DNA of 9,207 nt from an uncultured Chloroflexota bacterium (lineage in GTDB: Bacteria > Chloroflexota > Limnocylindria > Limnocylindrales > Limnocylindraceae), in assembly GCA_903847005.1 (NCBI GenBank), contig CAINCM010000247.1:1-9207 (forward strand), given 5' to 3'. Numbering within the stretch: position 1 is the first letter of the stretch; each line of letters begins with the position of its first letter. Made by a program: the position numbers and the translations under genes. The notes beneath the pieces are model-generated. The model was not told the DNA's origin. It ran no database searches and saw nothing but the letters and a program-made list of their open reading frames with translations. Positions 1-5,478 of this stretch are shown piece after piece.

Positions 1-668
1 CGGTGCCGCGCGGCAACCAGGGTGGGGGCACAGGGATGATCTGCCACGGCTTCAAGGGCGGCAACGGCACCTCGAGCCGTACCCTTCCTGCTGAACTCGG
101 CGGGTACACCGTGGGCGTGTTCGTGCAGGCGAACCATGGTCGTCGCCATCGGCTCACCATTGCGGGACGTGCCCTCGGCGCCGAAGGCGGCGTGCTCGAC
201 ACCGCCAACTTCCCGCTCCCCTGGAAGGCCGCCCCAGCTGCAACGCCAACAGGGACGAGGTCGACGTCGTCACCCGACGATCCGCGCGGCGGCGCCGGCT
301 CGATCATCGTGATCGTGGCCACGGATGCACCGCTGCTGCCGATGCAACTCGATCGCCTTGCGCAGCGCGCGGTGATGGGGATCGCGCGGGTCGGTGGCGT
401 CGGCGAACACTCGTCGGGAGATTTCGTCTTGAGCTTCTCGACGGCCAATGCGAACCTTCCGCCGGAGGATCTCGAGCCGGCTGCGCCGTTCAGTCAGAGC
501 GTGGAGATGCTGATCAACGCGCATCTCTCGCCCCTCTTCGAAGCAACCGCCGACGCCACCGAAGAGGCCATCTTGGACGCGATGATCGCAGCGGAGAGCA
601 TGATCGGCGCCAACGACGCCGAGGCGATCGCCCTGCCGCTGGATGTGGTCCGGACTGCGCTAGCCTGA
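1..668 (+). CDS. P1 family (S58, DmpA-like) self-processing aminopeptidase, 5' end missing
   Basis: This is the C-terminal part of an N-terminal-nucleophile aminopeptidase of the DmpA/BapA group, which removes N-terminal residues from small peptides, amides or beta-peptides after cutting itself into alpha and beta chains. The frame is open from the window edge; the first in-frame start-like codon (GTG at 3) lies inside a conserved block and is not the true start. Counting from that codon, the segment opening GNQGGGTGM (4-12) with FKGGNGTSSR (17-26) is the usual alpha-chain end region. G99-S100, followed by IIVIVATDAPLLP, matches the Gly-Ser self-cleavage site that frees the nucleophilic serine. 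SSGDFVLSFSTAN follows at 137-149, where S138 and D140 line up by spacing with the second serine and acidic residue of the DmpA/BapA active site. The beta chain would be about 122 residues, close to DmpA's. The enzyme is usually cytoplasmic. The family call is firm; the substrate is unknown. Confidence 0.9.
   Translation, partial: VPRGNQGGGTGMICHGFKGGNGTSSRTLPAELGGYTVGVFVQANHGRRHRLTIAGRALGAEGGVLDTANFPLPWKAAPAATPTGTRSTSSPDDPRGGAGSIIVIVATDAPLLPMQLDRLAQRAVMGIARVGGVGEHSSGDFVLSFSTANANLPPEDLEPAAPFSQSVEMLINAHLSPLFEATADATEEAILDAMIAAESMIGANDAEAIALPLDVVRTALA
661..666 (+). promoter_or_regulatory. Candidate -10 box for a leaderless transcript of the AI-2E family gene
   Basis: TAGCCT fits TAnnnT and ends 6 nt before the ATG at 673, so a transcript starting at the normal distance would begin on the A of the start codon. 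The box is built from the last two codons and the first stop-codon base of the peptidase gene. No convincing -35 hexamer lies upstream and no Shine-Dalgarno sequence precedes the ATG. The call rests on spacing plus the same arrangement at three other starts in the window. Co-transcription with the peptidase gene remains possible. Confidence 0.45.
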
Positions 669-672
669 CGAC

Positions 673-1773
673 ATGAACCTTCCCCCGCTCGGAAACCCTC
701 GCGCATGGCCACCGATCGCCCAGGCGCTCGCGTGGGCGGCGCTTGCCAGCGCCGCGGTGCTTCTGATCGGTGCCGGACTGGCGCAGGTCGCCGCCCTGGT
801 CAGCGCACAGAGCGCCCTGATCGCCGCGCTGGTCGCCGGCTGGCTCCTCGCCGCCCTTGCAGACGCACCGATCGACGCGTTGGCGCGGCGCGGCATGGCG
901 CGGCGCAACGCGGTCCTCTTGGTCTGGGTTCTCGGTGCCATCCCGGTGTTGGTGATCATCGGGGAACTCATCTTCGCGTTGGCCACTTCGCTGAGCGTGG
1001 TGGTGTCGGGTGCGCCACCGACGAGCGATGAAATCGGGAAGTTGATCGCGCGGCCGAGTGATCTGCTCCGGTCGGTTGGGATCCAGATCGACCTCCTCCC
1101 GGTTGCGACAGAGGTGCTCACCGCTCTCCGTGGCGCGGCGGCGGAGGTGCAGGCGAACATTGCAAACATCGCCGCCGGAGCGGTTGCGGCGCTTGGACCC
1201 GTCATCCTTGCGATCGGCCTCGGCGTGATCCTTTCGGCAAATCCTGACTACATCAACGTGCTGAACATCTTCCTGCCGCGCTCTAGCGGCGCATCGATCC
1301 ATCGATCGCGAGAGGTACTCGAGTCGATCCTCGCGCGCTTCATCGGGCGACACCTTCTGCTGGGACTCGCATTCGGCCTCACCGCGGGCCTCGGCGCGTC
1401 GCTCGCGGGTGCCGACGCGGTGCTCGCCGGCACGCTTGGCGGACTTGTCATGGCGATCCCAACCATCGGACAGGGGGCGGCCGTGGTTCCGCCACTGCTC
1501 CTCGCGCTGCTGAGCGCCGGCGAGCAGACGCTACTCGGCGTGCTCATCATCGTGATCAGCTGGCTCCTGGTTGCGACACAACTCGCGCCGCGACTGCTGA
1601 ACGGCGTGCTCCGTCTCTCTGGCGCCACGGTCTTCGTTGCGGGCACCGCCGGTGGCCTGGTGGCAGGCATCCCTGGCGCCATCTTCGCCCTCCCTGTTGT
1701 TGCAGCGGTGGCTGCGCTGCGTCGACCCAAGGCATCGCGCAGCGCGAAAGGGCGAACGAGACGTCGAACGTGA
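673..1773 (+). CDS. AI-2E family transporter (PerM/TqsA/YdgG-like membrane protein)
   Basis: A 366-residue inner-membrane protein with the layout of the AI-2E/PerM family: hydrophobic helices near residues 15-37, 43-62 and 78-105, a more polar stretch at about 110-160, then a second cluster from about 167 to the C-terminus. The family hallmark is the C-terminal sequence LAPRLLNGVLRLSGATVF (306-323) followed by the GTAGGLVAGIPGAIFALP segment. The protein ends in a strongly basic cytoplasmic tail rich in Arg and Lys. Characterised members include a proposed autoinducer-2 exporter and sodium/proton antiporters, so the family name should not be read as proof of AI-2 transport. The ATG is 4 bp after the peptidase stop and 6 nt after a -10-like box; the stop overlaps the next start as GTGA, implying coupled translation with the MFS gene. 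Substrate unknown. Confidence 0.85.
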   Translation: MNLPPLGNPRAWPPIAQALAWAALASAAVLLIGAGLAQVAALVSAQSALIAALVAGWLLAALADAPIDALARRGMARRNAVLLVWVLGAIPVLVIIGELIFALATSLSVVVSGAPPTSDEIGKLIARPSDLLRSVGIQIDLLPVATEVLTALRGAAAEVQANIANIAAGAVAALGPVILAIGLGVILSANPDYINVLNIFLPRSSGASIHRSREVLESILARFIGRHLLLGLAFGLTAGLGASLAGADAVLAGTLGGLVMAIPTIGQGAAVVPPLLLALLSAGEQTLLGVLIIVISWLLVATQLAPRLLNGVLRLSGATVFVAGTAGGLVAGIPGAIFALPVVAAVAALRRPKASRSAKGRTRRRT

Positions 1774-3011
1774 TCGCAGCCCCTGGCTGGCGTGGGCCGT
1801 TTCGCCACCGCAACTACCGGCTCTTCTGGAGCGGTCAGCTCGTCTCGCTCGCTGGCACATGGATGCAGTCCATCGCCCAGGCGTGGCTGATCACCGAGCT
1901 CACGCCGGATCCAGTCTGGCTCGGCATCGTGGCCGCCGCGCAGTTCACGCCGGTCTTGATCCTTGGGCTCTTCGGCGGCGTCCTCGCCGACGTGTTGCCG
2001 AAGCGACAGGCGCTGATCGGAACGCAGGGCGCGTTGATGGCCCTTGCGTTGCTGCAGGCGCTGCTCGTTGCGCTCGGCGTGATGTCGATCCCTCTCCTCA
2101 TCCTCCTCGCAGTCGCACTCGGAACCGTCAACGCGGTAGACATGCCAATCCGGCAGTCGTTCTTTTCGGAGATGGTCCTGCGGGATGAGGTGGGACGTGC
2201 TGTGGCCTTCAACTCTGCGATGTTCAACGGTGCGCGGGTGGTGGGTCCGGCGATCGGCGGCGTGCTGATCAGCGCGATCGGCGTCGCAGGCTGCTTCGCA
2301 GTCAACGGGGCAAGCTTCCTCGCCACACTCTTCGCGCTGCTGTTGATGCGCGAAGTGGAGTTGCACCCTGCCCCGCGCGGCGTCCGGCCGCGCAGCATCA
2401 CCGCGGTGAGGACGAGCCTGATGGAGGGGCTGCGCTACGTGCAGCAGACGCCCATCGTTGCCCTCTGCGTCTTCGTGATCGGGGTCATCTCCGGGGTGGC
2501 GATGAATTTCAACGTCATCATCCCCCCGCTCGCCCGTGCGGTGTTGCAGATCGGTGCCGCCGGACTCGGCGGACTGATGGCCGCCGTCGGCCTCGGCTCT
2601 CTCGTCGGCGCGCTCACAGTCGCCGCGCTGCGAGAGCCACGGCGCAAGATGATCGTGATCGGCGGTGCACTTCTCGGCGTGTTCAGTGTGGCGGCGGGTG
2701 GAGTTGCGGCGAGCGGCCTCTCGGCTGCGCTCCCGCTGACGGGACTCGCGCTCTTCGGTGCGGGGTTCGGCGCGATCTCCATGGCGGCCACGGCGAACGC
2801 CTCCATCCAGACCACCACCCCCGCGCCGCTGCGGGGGAGGGTGATGAGCGTCTACACCACGGTCTTCGCCGGCTCTACGCCGATCGGCGGGCTTGCCACC
2901 GGCGCCGCCGTCTCGATGCTCGGAGCGAGCGGGGCGCTCGCGCTCGCGGGAGCGCTCGCCGTGCTGGCCGCAGGATTCGCCGCGCTCTACTGGCGTTCGC
3001 TCCTCCGCTGA
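1770..3011 (+). CDS. MFS transporter, MFS_3/EntS-like exporter
   Basis: A 413-residue, roughly 12-helix major facilitator protein. It opens with FRHRNYRLFWSGQLVSLAGT (11-30) and the WMQSIAQAWL stretch that follows, an N-terminus typical of the MFS_3 group that contains the enterobactin exporter EntS and many uncharacterised drug-type exporters. The loop between helices 2 and 3 carries GGVLADVLPKRQ (69-80), the family's motif A. A second recognisable block, DMPIRQSFFSEMV, lies after helix 4. The start is a GTG that overlaps the stop of the AI-2E family gene (GTGA), so the two are probably translated together. The coding end overlaps the convergent transferase gene by 25 bp and includes half of a hairpin. 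It probably exports a small hydrophobic compound or siderophore by proton antiport; nothing nearby identifies the cargo. Confidence 0.9.
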   Translation: MIAAPGWRGPFRHRNYRLFWSGQLVSLAGTWMQSIAQAWLITELTPDPVWLGIVAAAQFTPVLILGLFGGVLADVLPKRQALIGTQGALMALALLQALLVALGVMSIPLLILLAVALGTVNAVDMPIRQSFFSEMVLRDEVGRAVAFNSAMFNGARVVGPAIGGVLISAIGVAGCFAVNGASFLATLFALLLMREVELHPAPRGVRPRSITAVRTSLMEGLRYVQQTPIVALCVFVIGVISGVAMNFNVIIPPLARAVLQIGAAGLGGLMAAVGLGSLVGALTVAALREPRRKMIVIGGALLGVFSVAAGGVAASGLSAALPLTGLALFGAGFGAISMAATANASIQTTTPAPLRGRVMSVYTTVFAGSTPIGGLATGAAVSMLGASGALALAGALAVLAAGFAALYWRSLLR

Positions 3012-4174
3012 GGGGCGAGCTCTTCGCTCAAGATGAGCGCTGCGGCTGTTGCTGGAGCGCGTTCCAGCGCGGCTCGTGGGCCGAGGTAGCGCTCGGCAAA
3101 CGCGTCGTACCGCGATCGTTGGATCGCATCGCCACCCGTTTCAATTCCGGTCAGGGCTGCGGCAACCTCCTCGGCCGTGCTGACCCGCCGGCCAATCCCG
3201 TCGCCTGCCGAGAGATCGGAGAAGAGGCCGGGATCTTCCGAGTACTCCGCAATGTCGTTGATGGCAAGGAGGAGCGGCCGCGCCAAGAGCGACCAGAGGA
3301 ACACGGATGACGAGTAGTCGGTGAAGAGCGCATCGGCGACGGGGAAGAGTTCTTCGACTGGAGTTCTGCGATCGACAATCAGGCACTTGGGATGAGTTGC
3401 AGCATCGGTGATCGGCACGAGCGGGTGTGCCTTGATCAACACCATCCAGTCGGCGGGCAGCGCGGCAGCGATCTGGTCCGGTGAAATGGTGAGCGCCGAC
3501 CGGCGGCTGGCGCCACGTCCGCGGAAGGTAGGCGCGTAGAGCATGACCCGTCGATTGTCGAGTGCGGGGTACTCCGCTCGGATGGCTTCAGCGCGATCGG
3601 CGACGTCTGCTGGGCGTGCGAGCCACGCGCCGTGGAGGGGTCCCACGGCGTGGACGTGTGCGAGGGGCATCCGGAACGCCTCTGCATATGCAGGGCGAAC
3701 AGCCTCCGATGAGACGAGTGCAGCGTCGTAGCCCTGGTGGATCAGCTCACCCAACGCACCATCCGCACGCGCGCTTGCGCCACGGGTGGCGTGCCCGAAT
3801 CTCTTGTAGGCCCCTTCGGCGTGCCATACCTGGATCACGCGGCGCCCGCGCCGGCGTGCGGTGATGTGCACGGGGAGCCATGCGTTGTCGATGATCGTGA
3901 TCTTGGCGCGCTGGAGTGCCCACGTTGCGCCGACTAGATGAGCGAGATAGCGCAGCTTTGCGCCGATACCGTATCCATACGGCGCAAGGGCCAGACGCTG
4001 TGTCATCCCGGGCGCGGCGTCGCGGATCGCACGGGAGAGTGCGGCGAGTTGCGGCCCGAGCACCCGGTCGCGGGAGGAGGCGAAGAGCACCTCGTCCCTG
4101 ATGGAGAAGCGCTGCGCGACGAAGGCGACGAGGCCGAGCACGAACCGCGTGAGCGTCAGTTCAAGTCGATTCAC
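2987..4174 (-). CDS. CDP-glycerol/CDP-ribitol phosphotransferase family protein, divergent paralogue
   Basis: A 395-residue member of the TagB/TagF/TarL family, peripheral membrane enzymes that transfer polyol phosphate from a CDP-activated donor to a growing cell-wall or capsule polymer. Visible motifs are QVWHAEGAYKRFG (115-127, with candidate catalytic H118), YAPTFRG (213-219), KAHP (H250) and TDYSS (285-289). A hydrophobic/basic N-terminal helix (about 6-22) could aid membrane contact. It is unusual in two places: the GxPRxD motif after the central region reads GPLHGA (178-183), and the acidic residue after SSxxF is Leu (FLW, 292-294) where the neighbouring paralogue has FEY. The GTG start is chosen because a TAGGAT -10 box ends 6 nt before it and the protein begins there in family-like fashion. 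It diverges from the 4197 paralogue and its stop lies 25 bp inside the MFS gene. Donor could be CDP-glycerol or, given the neighbouring synthase, CDP-ribitol. Confidence 0.88.
   Translation of the reverse strand: MNRLELTLTRFVLGLVAFVAQRFSIRDEVLFASSRDRVLGPQLAALSRAIRDAAPGMTQRLALAPYGYGIGAKLRYLAHLVGATWALQRAKITIIDNAWLPVHITARRRGRRVIQVWHAEGAYKRFGHATRGASARADGALGELIHQGYDAALVSSEAVRPAYAEAFRMPLAHVHAVGPLHGAWLARPADVADRAEAIRAEYPALDNRRVMLYAPTFRGRGASRRSALTISPDQIAAALPADWMVLIKAHPLVPITDAATHPKCLIVDRRTPVEELFPVADALFTDYSSSVFLWSLLARPLLLAINDIAEYSEDPGLFSDLSAGDGIGRRVSTAEEVAAALTGIETGGDAIQRSRYDAFAERYLGPRAALERAPATAAALILSEELAPQRRSERQ
2995..3020 (+). terminator. Candidate factor-independent terminator of the plus-strand transporter operon
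   Basis: GTTCGCTCCTC (2995-3005) and GAGGGGCGAGC (3010-3020) pair over 11 bp around a 4-nt loop, with two G-U wobbles in the plus-strand RNA. The hairpin spans the MFS stop codon (3009-3011) and is followed by UCUUCGCU, a weak U-containing tail. On the minus strand the two wobbles become A-C mismatches and there is no U tail, so the structure should favour stopping rightward transcription over the leftward transferase transcript. Actinomycete terminators often lack a strong U tract, but the tail is a weak point. Confidence 0.45.
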
Positions 4175-4180
4175 CCTTGC

Positions 4181-4186
4181 ATCCTA
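4181..4186 (-). promoter_or_regulatory. Candidate -10 box for the leftward transferase gene (leaderless)
   Basis: Read on the minus strand this is TAGGAT, fitting TAnnnT. It ends 6 nt before the GTG at 4174, which would place the transcription start on the first base of the start codon. It shares 2 bp with the opposite-strand -10 box. No good -35 hexamer is visible; any such element would lie within the first codons of the divergent gene. Confidence 0.5.
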
Positions 4187-4190
4187 TACT
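4185..4190 (+). promoter_or_regulatory. Candidate -10 box for the rightward transferase gene (leaderless)
   Basis: TATACT is a near-consensus -10 hexamer ending 6 nt before the ATG at 4197, so the RNA should start at the A of the start codon. The best upstream -35-like match is a weak TTCAAG at 4160-4165, spaced 19 bp away and inside the divergent gene. This box also decides the start: the reading frame stays open upstream to 4101, but that extension lies antisense to the other transferase and upstream of the promoter. Confidence 0.6.
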
Positions 4191-4196
4191 CCCGCC

Positions 4197-5441
4197 ATGT
4201 TGAACTCCCTGCGCTCACGACTCCGCCGCATCCTGCCGCTGCGCACGGTCGTTCGAGTCTTCGCCGCACGAGTGGGTGCCGGCCTTGCCCGCCTTCGGCC
4301 GATCCAAGAGCGTGTGTACATCGCGGCGAATCGCGACGACGCGCTCCGCGGAAGCCTTGCGGAGATCCACCGCGTGCTTCGATCTCGCGCTCCCGCACCG
4401 CGGTTGCTCGTTGATGTCAAGTCCGACGCGGAGCGACGAAACATCCCCATCATCAGCCTCCTGGGGGCAGTCGTTCGAATCGCGGTGCGCTCGTATCGAG
4501 TCGCGTCGTCGCGACTCGTGATCGTGGACGACTACTTCTTTCCGATCTATCCGGTGAAGAAGCGAGAGGGTGTCACCATCGTGCAGGTCTGGCACGCCTG
4601 CGGCGCGTTCAAGCGCTTCGGTCGAGCCACGCTCGAAGCGGAGTGGGGAGCCGATGAAGTCTTCCTGAAGTGGGTACCTATCCACTCGAACTATGACCTG
4701 ACCCTTGTCTCGTCTGCATCGATTGCTCCGATCTACGCCGAGGCGTTTGGGCAACCGGTGGAGAAGATCAGCGCCGCGTTCGGAATCCCGCGAACCGACG
4801 CCCTGGTTGCATCGCCGCGTCGCGATGAAGCCGAACGTGCGGTTCGACGTCGGCTCGGGCTGACAGATCAGCGCACCACGGTGCTCTACGCACCGACGTT
4901 TCGGGGGGCCGACCTGAAGGAGGCCGCGGCGCCCCAGCTGCTGGATATTGCCGCGCTGCACCGGCTGCTCGGGAACGAATACCGGCTGATCCTGCGCCTC
5001 CACCCCTTCGTGAAGACGGCCATGCGCATCCCGGACGAGGTCGGCGACTTCGTGGTGGACGCGTCGGGTGAGCCCGACGCGAACGAGGTGCTGCTCGCCG
5101 CTGACCTGCTGGTGACGGACTACTCCAGCATCATCTTCGAGTACGCGCTGCTCGGTCGGCCGATGGCCTTCCTCGCCCCAGACCTGGCGGCGTACGAGCG
5201 AGAGCGCGGATTCTTCTTCGACTATCGAACCGGCGTTCCGGGACCGGTGGTAGAGACCACAGAGGAGCTCGCGCACTGGATTCGAGCGAAGCAGTTCGAT
5301 GTGCGGCGGGTCGGCGAATTCGCCGCAGACTCATTCGATGTGATGGACGGCCGTGCAACGGAGCGATTCGTGACCCATGTCGCGCTCCCCGCACTTCGTG
5401 GAGAGCCGATCCGCATCCCTTCAGTCGTCGCTCGTCACTGA
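4197..5441 (+). CDS. CDP-glycerol/CDP-ribitol phosphotransferase family protein (TagB/TagF/TarL-like)
   Basis: A 414-residue polyol-phosphate transferase of the family that builds teichoic acids and related capsules at the cytoplasmic face of the membrane. All main motifs are intact: QVWHACGAFKRFG (130-142, H133), GIPRTD (196-201), YAPTFRG (231-237), RLHP (H269), and TDYSSIIFEYALLGRP (307-322), followed by D329 and RGFFFDY (337-343). The two histidines correspond to the pair considered catalytic in TagF. An Arg-rich N-terminal helix may bind membrane. The family ranges from single-unit primases (TagB) to polymerases (TagF, TarL); the short, single-domain form does not decide between them. I start at ATG 4197 because a TATACT box sits 6 nt before it. 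The gene ends 37 bp before the CDP-ribitol synthase fusion, which makes CDP-ribitol the likely donor, an inference from context. Confidence 0.92.
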   Translation: MLNSLRSRLRRILPLRTVVRVFAARVGAGLARLRPIQERVYIAANRDDALRGSLAEIHRVLRSRAPAPRLLVDVKSDAERRNIPIISLLGAVVRIAVRSYRVASSRLVIVDDYFFPIYPVKKREGVTIVQVWHACGAFKRFGRATLEAEWGADEVFLKWVPIHSNYDLTLVSSASIAPIYAEAFGQPVEKISAAFGIPRTDALVASPRRDEAERAVRRRLGLTDQRTTVLYAPTFRGADLKEAAAPQLLDIAALHRLLGNEYRLILRLHPFVKTAMRIPDEVGDFVVDASGEPDANEVLLAADLLVTDYSSIIFEYALLGRPMAFLAPDLAAYERERGFFFDYRTGVPGPVVETTEELAHWIRAKQFDVRRVGEFAADSFDVMDGRATERFVTHVALPALRGEPIRIPSVVARH

Positions 5442-5449
5442 GAGCGCTG

Positions 5450-5465
5450 CCCCCGCGCGCGGGGG
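5450..5465. repeat. Perfect 16-bp GC palindrome between transferase and CDP-ribitol synthase genes
   Basis: Five C, then GCGCGC, then five G: a perfectly self-complementary 16-mer with an internal (CG)4 run at 5454-5461. It begins 8 bp after the upstream stop codon and abuts the TATGCT -10 box at 5466. It has no U tract after it, so it is a poor terminator. Its position in the promoter spacer suggests an operator or a DNA-structure element, which is an inference from placement alone. Confidence 0.5.
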
Positions 5466-5471
5466 TATGCT
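5466..5471 (+). promoter_or_regulatory. Candidate -10 box for the CDP-ribitol synthase fusion gene (leaderless)
   Basis: TATGCT ends 7 nt before the GTG at 5479, so the RNA would start at or next to that codon. This argues against the in-frame ATG at 5467, which lies inside the box. No recognisable -35 sequence is present where one would be expected (around 5443-5448); the spacer is the GC palindrome. Read-through from the upstream transferase gene is also possible. Confidence 0.5.
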
Positions 5472-5478
5472 GCTCAGC

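Noticed and set aside
514..2366. Long minus-strand open frames (514-1353 and 1248-2366) opposite the AI-2E and MFS genes
   Set aside because: Their translations are low-complexity, rich in Arg, His and acidic residues with no recognisable domain, and they lie antisense to clear membrane-protein genes; this is the usual by-product of high G+C.
2925..2941. Inverted repeat GCGAGC/GCTCGC near the MFS 3' end
   Set aside because: It falls in a stretch of repeated Ala/Leu/Gly codons in a transmembrane helix, where such repeats arise from codon bias; no tail follows on either strand.
4101..4196. Upstream extension of the rightward transferase frame to ATG 4101
   Set aside because: The extra 32 residues are unlike the family N-terminus, lie antisense to the divergent gene and upstream of the TATACT box that points to ATG 4197.
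5450..5465. GC palindrome as an intrinsic terminator for the transferase gene
   Set aside because: It has only a 5-bp stem around a GCGCGC core and is followed by TATGCTGC rather than a T tract; the link to the -10 box fits better.
5377..5478. Upstream extension of the CDP-ribitol synthase frame to 5377 or ATG 5467
   Set aside because: 5377 lies inside the preceding transferase gene and adds unrelated residues; ATG 5467 overlaps the -10 box, and the GTG at 5479 directly precedes the conserved LAGG-containing strand.
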